Positions 1 to 8,143 of a DNA stretch of 64,000 bases are shown in pieces (within the stretch, counting starts at the first letter, position 1; each line of letters begins with the position of its first letter). A program made the translations under genes and the position numbers. The notes under the pieces were generated by a model. The model worked only from the letters and a program-made list of their open reading frames with translations. It was not told the origin of the DNA and searched no databases. This DNA comes from Alistipes sp. dk3624 (GTDB lineage: Bacteria > Bacteroidota > Bacteroidia > Bacteroidales > Rikenellaceae), in contig NZ_CP045651.1 in the NCBI RefSeq assembly GCF_009557455.1, positions 62,001-126,000 on the forward strand, given 5' to 3'.

Positions 1-192
1 GAAATCTTGCTTTCAATCAATCAAGCTATCAATATTTCAATAAAACAAGATTGCAGAATTACAAAAATAAACTCATCGGTCGGGGAACGCCCAGCGGCAA
101 GGGGCGGGACCACCCATCCCGACGAGCGAAAAAATCTTTAGTTGGGGAATCTCTTTCTTCTATTGGCAAACGACTTCGGAGTGAATTTGCCC

Positions 193-225
193 AAGGTGTG
201 ATTTGTGTGCCACAAATCACACCTT
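193..225. repeat. Perfect 15-bp inverted repeat downstream of the integrase
   Basis: AAGGTGTGATTTGTG and its exact reverse complement are separated by 3 bases. It lies 26 bases past the integrase stop codon on the integrase transcript. A terminator is possible, but no T-run follows on the minus strand, so a protein-binding or transcript-stabilising role is equally open. Bases 1-192 hold no gene I can support. Confidence 0.6.
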
Positions 226-250
226 GCTGTTATCTGACGATAACATAGTT

Positions 251-1477
251 TCATCGGCTGGCAGTCCTGTGTGGAACATCCAACTTTTGAGCCAATATTT
301 CCATGTCGCTACTTACTTTCAAATTGGTAATCCTCGCATAAATTTGAGTGGTTCTGATATTGGTATGTCCCAAAATCTTAGATACCGTTTCAATGGGAAC
401 ACCATTGGCAAGCAGCACCGAAGTCGCACACGAATGTCTTGCAACGTGGTAGGTCAAGGTCTTTTCAATTCCGCAAATGGCTGCGATTTCTTTTAAGTAA
501 TCATTCATTTTCTGATTGCTGATAACTGGTAAAATCTTACCGTTTGGCAATTTGTCTTTGTCCTTTTCCAATATGGCTTTTGGTATATCCAGCAATCGGA
601 CGGTAGATGTAACATTTGTTTTGTGTCTTTTCCGTATAATCCACAAATTACCGTCAAATCCGGTGCGAATGTTCTCTTGTCTTAGTTCGCATACATCAAT
701 GTAAGAAAGTGCCGTATAGCAGCTAAAAATAAACAAGTCACGCACTTGTTCCAGTCGCTTGGTGCTGAACTCGTGATTGTAAATAGCGGTAATTTCTTCC
801 ATAGTCAGATAATCCCTATCGGTACGTTCAAACCTTACCCGATAACTCCCGAAAGGGTCGGCAGTCACTAAACCCGTATTCTTGGCAAAGTTTACCACCG
901 TGCGAAAGCGTTGTACGAACTTCATAGCCGTATTATGGCTACATCCGTAGTTGTTCTTGATATACAGCAGGAAATCTTCAATGAATACCACATTTATATC
1001 TTTTATGAGCATGTCGGAAACGGAGTACTTGAACTTCATAAACTCGATAAGCCGTTTCTTTGTCAGTTCATAACGTGAATAGGTTTTGTCTGTGGTATTC
1101 ATTTTGACCTTTTGTAAATACTGCTCGTTGTGCTGTTTGAAGAACTCTATCAAAGTCCGTTCTCTTGCTATCTTGCCTAAAAAAGCGTTCTTTACCAGTT
1201 CTGCGGTTACATATCCGTCTTGCGCCATTAACGCATGGTAATGTTGATGAACTGTGCTGCGAATACTTTCCAGCATGGAATTGATGTGTACGGCTTCTGC
1301 GGTTCTGCCGGAAGCCTTGCCTAATTCCACGCTCCAGTGAGCCGGATTTATTTCCAGTTTGGTGTTAAACTGGGCTACAACTTGGTCGATAGTGATACGT
1401 GCGATAATCGGTGCGTTACCGTTCTTCTTTACTGCATTTCGTTTGACGAAATAGAGTAGCTTAAAAGTACTTCTCAT
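251..1477 (-). CDS. CTnDOT-type tyrosine recombinase (integrase)
   Basis: 408 residues, the usual size of Bacteroidota conjugative-transposon integrases, which cut and rejoin att sites for element integration and excision. An N-terminal arm-type DNA-binding domain (about 1-90) is followed by a SAM-like core-binding domain (about 105-205) and the catalytic domain (about 220-400). Visible active-site residues are K286, H344-x-x-R347, H371 and nucleophile Y380. At the place of the first catalytic arginine the motif reads ALSYID, with Ser258. This Arg-to-Ser change is known from IntDOT-type enzymes. The gene is AT-rich relative to the chromosome genes beyond the tRNA, consistent with horizontal origin. 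It is transcribed away from tRNA-Lys into the element. Confidence 0.93.
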   Translation of the reverse strand: MRSTFKLLYFVKRNAVKKNGNAPIIARITIDQVVAQFNTKLEINPAHWSVELGKASGRTAEAVHINSMLESIRSTVHQHYHALMAQDGYVTAELVKNAFLGKIARERTLIEFFKQHNEQYLQKVKMNTTDKTYSRYELTKKRLIEFMKFKYSVSDMLIKDINVVFIEDFLLYIKNNYGCSHNTAMKFVQRFRTVVNFAKNTGLVTADPFGSYRVRFERTDRDYLTMEEITAIYNHEFSTKRLEQVRDLFIFSCYTALSYIDVCELRQENIRTGFDGNLWIIRKRHKTNVTSTVRLLDIPKAILEKDKDKLPNGKILPVISNQKMNDYLKEIAAICGIEKTLTYHVARHSCATSVLLANGVPIETVSKILGHTNIRTTQIYARITNLKVSSDMEILAQKLDVPHRTASR

Positions 1478-1577
1478 AATCTCTTTTTTTAGTTACAAAC
1501 TTAAATTGATAAACTGAAAATGAGATATTTGCAGTACGGACAAATCAAGACAACAAACCGCCAATTTTGGACATTCC

Positions 1578-1662
1578 GTGACCTAAAATCTTAGAGGGTG
1601 GACAGGTCATGAATTGGTCACAAAAGTGTGTCATTTTGTGACCTTTTCGTGTCTTAGGTCAC
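1578..1662. repeat. Nested inverted repeats between int and tRNA-Lys (candidate att-arm or regulatory sites)
   Basis: An outer pair GTGACCTAA (1578-1586) / TTAGGTCAC (1654-1662) encloses an inner perfect 10-bp pair GGTCACAAAA (1616-1625) / TTTTGTGACC (1634-1643). All four arms share the core GGTCAC/GTGACC. They lie in the 270-base gene-free stretch between the integrase and its presumed att site, where integrase arm-type and excision-factor sites are expected. Their function is inferred from location and symmetry only. Confidence 0.6.
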
Positions 1663-1675
1663 AGACATTATACAA

Positions 1676-1712
1676 AGAAAAACTCCTACAATACCTTGAT
1701 ATTGTAGGAGTT
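1676..1712 (-). terminator. Terminator downstream of tRNA-Lys
   Basis: A perfect 12-bp stem (1681-1692 with 1701-1712, 8-base loop) is followed on the minus strand by TTTTTCTTT. It sits 35 bases past the tRNA 3' end, on the element side of the junction, so the element appears to bring its own terminator for the tRNA transcript. Confidence 0.75.
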
Positions 1713-1747
1713 GTACATTTACTGTCCATTTCTGTCCAGCGTTTCTG

Positions 1748-1765
1748 TGATCCAGCCGGGGCTCG
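1748..1765. other. Predicted attachment-site core at the tRNA-Lys 3' end
   Basis: Elements with this kind of integrase commonly recombine within the 3' end of a tRNA gene and restore it. The composition change and integrase position place the junction here. The exact core length cannot be fixed, because the partner copy lies outside the window. Confidence 0.4.
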
Positions 1766-1820
1766 AACCCGGGACCCCAACATTAAAAGTGTTGTGCTCT
1801 ACCAGCTGAGCTACTGAATC
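1748..1820 (-). tRNA. tRNA-Lys (anticodon TTT)
   Basis: Read on the minus strand, the gene starts GATTCAG and ends CTGGATC plus discriminator A. These form a full 7-bp acceptor stem with one G-T pair. The D arm (AGCTCAGCTGGTAGAGC), the anticodon loop ACTTTTAAT and the T arm (GGTTCGAGCCCC) are all present. CCA is not encoded. The 3' half abuts the integrated element and is the probable attachment site. Confidence 0.96.
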
Positions 1821-1836
1821 TCCGTTTTTGGTGGTG

Positions 1837-1867
1837 CAAAGATAGACAGATTTTTCTTTAAACCAAA
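1837..1867 (-). promoter_or_regulatory. Bacteroidota-type sigma promoter for tRNA-Lys
   Basis: On the minus strand: TTTG (1867-1864), a 19-bp spacer, then TATCTTTG (1844-1837). This is an exact match to the -33 TTTG / -7 TAnnTTTG pattern. Start of transcription would fall roughly 10 bases before the tRNA. Confidence 0.8.
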
Positions 1868-1937
1868 AATAAAACGGTTTTCTTTGCCTTTTTTTGTCAT
1901 TTTATCGCAGTTCGCACCGGTCGTTTCGTGCGGTCGT

Positions 1938-2399
1938 TCAGGTTTCGGGGCGGTACCCCGTGTCGGGAGGAAGGTTCGGCAAAGATGCCGCCGCGACGGC
2001 CAGTCGGTCGCAGCGTTCGTTTTCGGGAATGTCGGCATGTCCTTTCACCCAGACGAAGCGAACGCGGTGGCGGCGGTACGCTTTCAGGAACCGCGTCCAC
2101 AGGTCGGCATTTTTTTTATCTTTGAAACCTTTGCGTTCCCAACCGAAAACCCAGCCTTTTTCGACTGAATTGACGACATACTGCGAGTCGCTGTAAATCG
2201 TCACTTCGCACTGGTCGTACCGGAGCGCTTCGAGCCCCGCGATGACGGCCATCAGTTCCATCCGGTTGTTGGTCGTATGGGCGTAGCCGGCGCTCAGTTC
2301 TTTGCGGAACGGGCCGCTCAGCAGGACTACCCCGTATCCGCCGCGTCCGGGATTCCCCTGTGCGGCGCCGTCGGTGTAAATCGTAATTTGTCTCGGCAT
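1938..2399 (-). CDS. rnhA: Ribonuclease HI
   Basis: 153 residues. It hydrolyses the RNA strand of RNA-DNA hybrids (primer and R-loop removal) in the cytoplasm. The catalytic carboxylates are in their family contexts: D10 ([11 protein letters not shown]), E48 (NRMEL), D71 (YSDSQ), and H121 with D131 ([16 protein letters not shown]). The open frame continues 41 codons upstream, but that part is not family-like and runs into the next gene. The ATG at 2399 starts exactly at the conserved [11 protein letters not shown], so I use it. The neighbouring DksA-like gene is in the same direction. Confidence 0.95.
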   Translation of the reverse strand: MPRQITIYTDGAAQGNPGRGGYGVVLLSGPFRKELSAGYAHTTNNRMELMAVIAGLEALRYDQCEVTIYSDSQYVVNSVEKGWVFGWERKGFKDKKNADLWTRFLKAYRRHRVRFVWVKGHADIPENERCDRLAVAAASLPNLPPDTGYRPET

Positions 2400-2491
2400 A
2401 TGCGTTAAAAAAGAGGGACGCGCCCTCTTCTTTGTTAGTAAATTCGACCCCGGTACGGCCTGAGGAAGCCTCCGCCCTACCCTCGTGATTG

Positions 2492-2875
2492 CTATTTGTG
2501 CTCGCCTTTGGCTTCGATACACAGCGTGGCGTGCGGTACGATACGCAGGCGTTCCTTCGGGATCAACTTCCCCGTTTCGCGGCAGATGCCGTAGGTTTTG
2601 TTCTCGATGCGGACGAGCGCTGCCTCCAAATGCTGGATAAATTTTAGCTGCCGTTGGGCAAGGCGTCCGGATTCTTCTTTCGACAACGTGGCGGCACCCT
2701 CTTCGAGCACTTTGAAAGTCGGCGAGGTATCCTCGATATCGTTGCTTGCGGTGTGCGTAATAGTCGATCTCAGCAAATCGTAGTCAGCCTTTGCCTTTTG
2801 CAATTTTTCCAGTATTATCTGCTTAAACTCCTGCAGCTCCTCGTCGGAATACCGTGTTTTTTCATTTTCAGACAT
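2492..2875 (-). CDS. DksA/TraR-family protein with a degenerate zinc finger
   Basis: 127 residues. An N-terminal coiled-coil hairpin (about 10-92) is followed by the C-terminal zinc-finger region typical of DksA/TraR proteins, which bind the secondary channel of RNA polymerase. Only two of the four usual cysteines are present: C98 (YGICRET, second position Thr101) and C119 (LCIEA, second position Ala122). The fold is therefore probably kept without a full Cys4 zinc site. The gene has its own promoter directly upstream and precedes rnhA in the same direction. The role in stringent control is inferred from the family. Confidence 0.85.
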   Translation of the reverse strand: MSENEKTRYSDEELQEFKQIILEKLQKAKADYDLLRSTITHTASNDIEDTSPTFKVLEEGAATLSKEESGRLAQRQLKFIQHLEAALVRIENKTYGICRETGKLIPKERLRIVPHATLCIEAKGEHK

Positions 2876-2900
2876 GGCCCTAAAGTTTTTGGTTTATGTA

Positions 2901-2931
2901 TAAAAATAATATTAATTTACGAATCGGCAAA
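2901..2931 (-). promoter_or_regulatory. Promoter for the DksA-like gene
   Basis: Minus strand: TTTG (2931-2928), 19-bp spacer, TATTTTTA (2908-2901). It matches the phylum consensus except for the last base of the -7 box. It lies in the AT-rich gap between the ileS stop and the DksA-like start codon. Confidence 0.65.
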
Positions 2932-2970
2932 AGTTTTTGGCGGTAACCCCGGAAAATAATCGTCCGCAGG

Positions 2971-5900
2971 TTATGCTTTTTTGACCAATATGCTGACTGT
3001 CAAATCGTCCAACTCGATGTTTTGCGTGTCGGGATCGGTTATCGAATCGGCTGAGGAAATACTTACCGCCAGCGTTTGCGCGGCGATATAATCGCCGTAC
3101 GATTCGACCGCTCCGTCGGTTTGACCGTTCTTGCCGATCGTTATCCGGATTTTGTCCGTGACTTCGAACCCGCTCTCTTTTCGGATGTTCTGGATACGGT
3201 TTACCAATTCCCGTGCCATTCCTTCTCGCTTCAGCTCTTCGGTTACCGTGATATCCATCGCGACGGTCAGTTTCCCTTCGGCGGCGACCAGCCAACCCGG
3301 CATGTCCTCCGACGTGATGTCGAAATCGGCGGCCGTGGCTTCGATCTTCACGCCGTCAATTTCGGCCGTCCACGAGTCGGTGCGTTCCAACTGTGCGATG
3401 TCGGCCTGCGAGAATCCGGCGACCAGCGCCGAAATTTGTTTCATCTGCTTTCCGTACCGAGGCCCTAACGTCTTGAAATTCGGCTTGATCCGTTTGGTGA
3501 TTACGTCGGTTGTGTCTTCGATGAATTCGAGTTGCTTGATATTCACTTCGTTCAGGATCAAATTCTTGACGGCTTCGATATGCTCTTTCAGCACAGGGTC
3601 GAGCACCGGGATCAGGATCCTGCTCAGCGGTTGGCGCACCTTGATATTGACCTTGCGGCGCAGCGCCAGCACCATCGACGATACCTTCTGGGCGAGCGCC
3701 ATTTTCTCTTCCAGGTCGCTGTTTACCAGCGAATCGTTCGCCTTGGGGAATGCGCTGAGGTGTACCGACGCATCGCAGTGGCGTCCGCTGAGGGCGTTCA
3801 GGTCGGTGAAGATCCGGTCGCTGATAAACGGCGCGAACGGCGCAGCCAGTTGCGAAACGGTCTCCAGACAGGTATAGAGCGTCTGGTAAGCGGCCAGTTT
3901 ATCTTCGGAAAGTTCGCCGCCCCAGAAACGTTTTCGGTTCAGGCGCACGTACCAGTTCGACAGGTTTTCGCCGACGAATTCCTGGATGGCGCGAGCCGCC
4001 GGCGTCGGATCGTAATTTTCGAGCGCGTCCGTTACCTCTTTGACCAGCGTGTTCAGCAGCGAGATGATCCAGCGGTCGATCTCGGGACGTTTTTCGACCG
4101 GCACTTCCGGTTCGCGGCCGGTGAATCCGTCCACGTTGGCGTACAGCGCGAAAAAGCTGTACGTATTGTACAACGTTCCGAAGAATTTGCGCCGTACTTC
4201 GTCCACGCCTTCCACGTCGAACTTGAGGTTGTCCCACGGCTGCGAGTTCGAGATCATGTACCAACGTACCGCGTCCGCCCCGTATTTTTCGAGCACTTCG
4301 AACGGATCGACGGCGTTGCCGAGGCGCTTGCTCATCTTGTTGCCGTTCTTGTCGAGCACCAGACCGTTCGAAATGATGTTTTTGAACGCCACGCTGTCGA
4401 ACAACATCGTGGCCAGCGCATGCAGCGTGAAGAACCAGCCGCGCGTCTGGTCCACTCCTTCGGCTACGTAATCGGCCGGATATACTTTTCGGAACTCCGC
4501 ATCGCCGATCTCGAACGGATAGTGCACCTGGGCGTAGGGCATGGCCCCCGAATCGAACCACACGTCGATCAGGTCGCTCTCGCGCACCATCTTTTCACCT
4601 TTGTCGGATACCAGCACGATGTTGTCCACATAGGGCCGGTGCAGATCGAATTTTTCGTAATTCTCTTTGCTGAAATCGCCTTCGACGTAACCTGCGAACG
4701 GGTTTTCGGTCATAAAACCGGCGGCGACCGATTTGTCGATTTCGGCTTTCAGCTCGGCGACTGAGCCGATGCATTTCAGTTCGCTGTGGTCTTCGGTCGC
4801 CCAGATCGGCAGCGGGGTGCCCCAATACCGTGAGCGCGACAGGTTCCAGTCGACAAGGTTCTCGAGCCATTTGCCGAAACGTCCCGAACCGGTGCTGGCC
4901 GGTTTCCAGTTAATCGTTTCGTTCAGCGCGATCAGCCGGTCTTTGACGGCCGTCGTTTTGATGAACCACGAGTCCAGCGGGTAGTACAGCACCGGTTTAT
5001 CGGTACGCCAGCAATGCGGATAGTTGTGCGTGTGCTTTTCGATCTTGAATACTTTGTTCTCGAATTTCAGCTTCATGCACAGGTCGACGTCGAGCGTCGG
5101 ATCGTTGTCCGTCAGCTTCGGATCGTAAGCGTTTTTGACGAAACGGCCTTCGTATTCTTTGTAGGCAGTCGTATCGACATGGGTTTTCACGAACTCCGGA
5201 TCCAGGTCCGCGATCAGGAAAAATTTCCCGGTACGGTCGACCATCGGCTGGCGTTTGCCGGCGCGGTCGGTCACCATCAGCGGGGCGATTCCGTTTTGCC
5301 TGGCTACGCGGTCGTCATCGGCGCCGAACGTCGGAGCGATGTGCACGATTCCCGTCGTGCCGTCGTCGGTCGTCACGAAGTCGCCGGTGATGACGCGGAA
5401 TGCGTCGCCGTCCGGCTTGATCCACGGGATCAGTTGTTCGTATTCGACGCCGGCGAGGTCTTTGCCCATGTACTCTCCGATCACCCGGTACGGAATGTTT
5501 TTGCCGTCCCCGCCGTAACCGTCCAGCGGCAACTCTTCGTTTTTCTTCGGAAAAAAGTTATGCAGCAGCTCTTTGGCCAGGATAACGGTGATCGGTTCGG
5601 CCGTATACGGATTGAACGACTCTACTTTTACGTAACGGATTGCGGGCCCTACGGCCAGCGCGGTATTCGACGGCAACGTCCACGGCGTGGTCGTCCACGC
5701 CATGAAGTACAGCGGCGCCCCTTCGACCCCTTCGAACAACGGCTCGCTTTTCGCGTTGCGAACGATCCGGAACTGCGCCGTGCAAGTCGTGTCCTTCACG
5801 TCGCGGTAGCAGCCCGGCTGGTTCAGCTCGTGGTTGCTGAGCCCCGTGCCGGCGGCCGGCGAATAGGGCTGTATCGTATATCCTTTATACAGCAGTCCCT

Positions 5901-6414
5901 TCTTGTACAACTCGGCGAGCAGGAACCACAGCGTCTCGATGTACTTGTTGTCGTAGGTGATGTACGGGTCGTCCATGTTGATCCAGTACCCCATGTCGCG
6001 GGTCAGCCGTTCCCACATGTCGGTATAGGTCATCACCTCGCGGCGGCAGATGCGGTTGTACTCCTCGATCGAAATTTTCGTGCCGATGTCCTCTTTGGTG
6101 ATGCCGAGCTTCTTTTCGACGCCCAATTCGACGGGCAGTCCGTGCGTGTCCCATCCCGCTTTGCGGTGTACGAGAAAACCCTGCTGCGTTTTGTAGCGGC
6201 AGACGATGTCCTTGATCGTACGCGCCATGACGTGGTGGATCCCCGGCGTTCCGTTGGCCGACGGAGGACCTTCGTAGAAGACGAACGTCGGATGTCCCTC
6301 GCGGGTCGTTATGCTCTGGTGGAATGCGTCGTTGCGGTCCCACTGTTCGAGAATTTCCCGGTTGATCTGCGATAGATCGAGTCCTTTATACTCTTTGAAT
6401 TTTGAACTGCCCAT
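2971..6414 (-). CDS. ileS: Isoleucyl-tRNA synthetase
   Basis: 1147 residues from the chosen start. It attaches isoleucine to tRNA-Ile. The class I signatures are visible: a HIGH-type motif in GTPGIHHVMA near the N-terminus and KMSKR in GNKMSKRLGN. Between them is the large editing (CP1) domain with its TTPWTLPSN motif. The C-terminal anticodon-binding region follows. The frame can be extended 8 codons to a TTG, but the ATG at 6414 gives the usual N-terminus (SSKFKEYKGLDLSQ). The length suits the long IleS type found in Bacteroidota. Confidence 0.97.
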   Translation of the reverse strand: MGSSKFKEYKGLDLSQINREILEQWDRNDAFHQSITTREGHPTFVFYEGPPSANGTPGIHHVMARTIKDIVCRYKTQQGFLVHRKAGWDTHGLPVELGVEKKLGITKEDIGTKISIEEYNRICRREVMTYTDMWERLTRDMGYWINMDDPYITYDNKYIETLWFLLAELYKKGLLYKGYTIQPYSPAAGTGLSNHELNQPGCYRDVKDTTCTAQFRIVRNAKSEPLFEGVEGAPLYFMAWTTTPWTLPSNTALAVGPAIRYVKVESFNPYTAEPITVILAKELLHNFFPKKNEELPLDGYGGDGKNIPYRVIGEYMGKDLAGVEYEQLIPWIKPDGDAFRVITGDFVTTDDGTTGIVHIAPTFGADDDRVARQNGIAPLMVTDRAGKRQPMVDRTGKFFLIADLDPEFVKTHVDTTAYKEYEGRFVKNAYDPKLTDNDPTLDVDLCMKLKFENKVFKIEKHTHNYPHCWRTDKPVLYYPLDSWFIKTTAVKDRLIALNETINWKPASTGSGRFGKWLENLVDWNLSRSRYWGTPLPIWATEDHSELKCIGSVAELKAEIDKSVAAGFMTENPFAGYVEGDFSKENYEKFDLHRPYVDNIVLVSDKGEKMVRESDLIDVWFDSGAMPYAQVHYPFEIGDAEFRKVYPADYVAEGVDQTRGWFFTLHALATMLFDSVAFKNIISNGLVLDKNGNKMSKRLGNAVDPFEVLEKYGADAVRWYMISNSQPWDNLKFDVEGVDEVRRKFFGTLYNTYSFFALYANVDGFTGREPEVPVEKRPEIDRWIISLLNTLVKEVTDALENYDPTPAARAIQEFVGENLSNWYVRLNRKRFWGGELSEDKLAAYQTLYTCLETVSQLAAPFAPFISDRIFTDLNALSGRHCDASVHLSAFPKANDSLVNSDLEEKMALAQKVSSMVLALRRKVNIKVRQPLSRILIPVLDPVLKEHIEAVKNLILNEVNIKQLEFIEDTTDVITKRIKPNFKTLGPRYGKQMKQISALVAGFSQADIAQLERTDSWTAEIDGVKIEATAADFDITSEDMPGWLVAAEGKLTVAMDITVTEELKREGMARELVNRIQNIRKESGFEVTDKIRITIGKNGQTDGAVESYGDYIAAQTLAVSISSADSITDPDTQNIELDDLTVSILVKKA

Positions 6415-6517
6415 GTTTCGATAACTTGACTTTTGCAATAATCTGCAAAAATAGCTATTTTTTGGCAGATTGTCAATAATATCCCGGGATTATGCGAAAT
6501 CGGTTCTGCCGGCGGGT

Positions 6518-7444
6518 TCACTCCCCGCCGTGCCGCGGGGCCGACGGATGGTTTTTATATGCGTTGACTACCAGCAGTACGCCGACGAAAACCGCGATCG
6601 AGGCGAGTCCACGATCCCAGGACAGTTTGTCCATGCCGAGGGCGACCGAAAGCCCGGTCGCGATGACCGGTTGCAGGTAGAAATAGACGCTGCTAATCGT
6701 CGGTTTGACGTAGTGCAGACTGAAAATAAGCAGGTAATTCGGTCCGAAACTCGGGAGCAGGACGGCGTAGGCGATTACCCACCAGATGTGCGGCGGGATG
6801 GCGGCGAAATCGGTATGGATCACCGAGCTCAGTCCGAACGGAAGCAGCATCAGCGCGGCCAGCGGATACATCCAGCGCAACAGGGTGATCGGTTTGTAGC
6901 GCATGATCAGGTCTTTGAGCCATACCATCGAGAACGACGAACTGACGATGCCGAGGAAGACGATCGCGTCGCCGCCCAGTTTGGCCGTCGCCGCCGTCGT
7001 GCCGCTGTTGCTGAGAATCACCACGAGCGCGCCGGCCAGGCCGATCACCATGCCGACGATTTTCATCGGAGTGAACCGGTCGATCAGGAAAAATACCGAG
7101 ATCACCAGTACGAGGATCGGCCCCAGCGTGGCGATGATCGAGGCGTCGATCGGGCTGGTATGCTGGATGCCGACCATCAGGAACAGTTTTTTTGCGACGC
7201 CCATCAGTACGGCTGCCCCGATGAATTTTACGATGTCTCCTTTGCGTTGCACCCGTTCGACCGGAACGAAAAAGAACGACAGCAGAGCCAGGATCGCGGC
7301 GATACTTACCGCCAGGGTCGCCAGTGCGTAAGGCGACATGTATTGCGGCATAATCATCTTGTAAAACGGGTAATTCATCGCCCAGACCAGATTGGCCAGG
7401 ATCAGGCCGAGGTGGGCCTTGGTCTTATTTTGCAGTGCGTTCAT
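6518..7444 (-). CDS. EamA/DMT-family transporter
   Basis: 308 residues with about ten hydrophobic segments in two homologous halves, the layout of the drug/metabolite transporter (EamA) family in the inner membrane. The sequence begins MNALQNKTKAHLGLILANLVWAMN, with the NLVWAMNYPFYK stretch typical of the first EamA repeat. The second repeat begins near GDAIVFLGIVSSSFS. The longer reading upstream of 7444 is basic and non-conserved, so it is rejected. The substrate cannot be read from sequence. It is monocistronic, or at most follows the META gene at a distance. Confidence 0.88.
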   Translation of the reverse strand: MNALQNKTKAHLGLILANLVWAMNYPFYKMIMPQYMSPYALATLAVSIAAILALLSFFFVPVERVQRKGDIVKFIGAAVLMGVAKKLFLMVGIQHTSPIDASIIATLGPILVLVISVFFLIDRFTPMKIVGMVIGLAGALVVILSNSGTTAATAKLGGDAIVFLGIVSSSFSMVWLKDLIMRYKPITLLRWMYPLAALMLLPFGLSSVIHTDFAAIPPHIWWVIAYAVLLPSFGPNYLLIFSLHYVKPTISSVYFYLQPVIATGLSVALGMDKLSWDRGLASIAVFVGVLLVVNAYKNHPSAPRHGGE

Positions 7445-7504
7445 GGATGGATGATTGATTCGTGGGGAATCAATTCGCAAAAAACGCGCCGGGAATACCA
7501 GGAA

Positions 7505-7534
7505 AACGATGCGCCGTCCCGAGGAACGGCGCAT
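7505..7534 (-). terminator. Terminator after the META lipoprotein gene
   Basis: A perfect 10-bp GC-rich stem, GATGCGCCGT (7508-7517) with ACGGCGCATC (7525-7534), is followed on the minus strand by GTTTTCC. On the plus strand the hairpin is followed by a longer T-run, so it may work in both directions. Confidence 0.65.
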
Positions 7535-7568
7535 CCGTTTTTTTTAGCAGGTATTCTCCTGTTTCCGT

Positions 7569-8000
7569 TTATTTCATCGTCGTGTCCTGCGCCTGCATCA
7601 CCATCAGCATTTCGCCGTCGTGCATCAGCATCAGCAGGTCTCCGTCGATCCGGTAAGAATCCACCCGGTCGAGTTCTTTGATGAATTTGTCTTCCTGAGC
7701 CTGATTCGCACACATGGCGCGCGTCGAAGCGACCGATTCGATTTTGATTTTGCCGTTGTCGGACAGCGTGTAATTGCCCATGATCGAATTGCAGTCGCCG
7801 CGTCCGCCGAAACGGCCTTTTTCTTTGCTGAATACCAACGTATAGTTGTTGTCGGCTTTGAACGGCTGTCCTTCCCATTCGACCATCGCCCAGGTGGTTT
7901 CGGTCAGGGGTTTGGCATTCTTTTTTCCTTTGCGACAGGAGCAGCAGGCCGTAACCGAAACGGCGAGAGCGATTGCGAGAATCAAACGTGCGGTTTTCAT
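7569..8000 (-). CDS. META-domain lipoprotein (HslJ-like)
   Basis: 143 residues. The signal peptide ends in a lipobox-like VTACCSC, so it is probably lipid-anchored in the envelope. The mature part is one META/HslJ-type domain: TETTWAMVEWEG at its start, FGGRGDCNSIMGNYTLS in the middle and a methionine-rich end (LLMLMHDGEMLMVM). HslJ proteins are linked to novobiocin tolerance in E. coli. The role here is unknown. A TAGCTTTG -7-like box lies upstream on the minus strand at 8062-8055. Confidence 0.87.
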   Translation of the reverse strand: MKTARLILAIALAVSVTACCSCRKGKKNAKPLTETTWAMVEWEGQPFKADNNYTLVFSKEKGRFGGRGDCNSIMGNYTLSDNGKIKIESVASTRAMCANQAQEDKFIKELDRVDSYRIDGDLLMLMHDGEMLMVMQAQDTTMK

Positions 8001-8104
8001 AATAAGTTGATTTTATTTGTAATTGTTAAAAATACCCTCCGAAAAAACGGCAAGCAAAGCTAATAATAATTTCCGAGAACCCGTCCGGATTCCGGATGAT
8101 GTTT

Positions 8105-8112
8105 TAAATTTG
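8105..8112 (+). promoter_or_regulatory. -7 box upstream of ridA
   Basis: TAAATTTG matches TAnnTTTG and lies 31 bases before the ridA ATG. No clear -33 TTG is seen at the expected distance. Confidence 0.45.
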
Positions 8113-8143
8113 CACGACAGTATAACCGATAAATTACAGAGCC

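Larger units (their letters stand above)
1..1747. mobile_element. Right end of an integrated element (ICE/CTn or island) at tRNA-Lys, partial
   Basis: This segment is visibly more AT-rich than everything to its right. It carries a CTnDOT-type tyrosine integrase and stops at the 3' end of a tRNA-Lys gene, the usual target of such elements. The integrase reads leftward, into the element, as expected when int sits next to the att site. Only this end is in the window: I see no second copy of the tRNA 3' end in positions 1-1700, so the other att site and any transfer or cargo genes lie beyond the left edge. Whether the element is an intact ICE, a mobilizable island or a remnant cannot be decided here. 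Confidence 0.7.

Noticed and set aside
193-225. Reading the 15-bp inverted repeat as a standard terminator of int
   Set aside because: No T-run follows the stem on the integrase strand, so it is listed only as a repeat.
51-250. Small frames at the left edge next to the integrase
   Set aside because: No family pattern and they cover the inverted repeat; the region is probably the non-coding 3' flank of int.
5014-6375. 453-codon open frame on the plus strand opposite ileS
   Set aside because: It is an antisense frame of a highly conserved gene. Its product is rich in Arg, Val, Phe and His with no domain pattern. Such frames arise from GC-rich codon choice.
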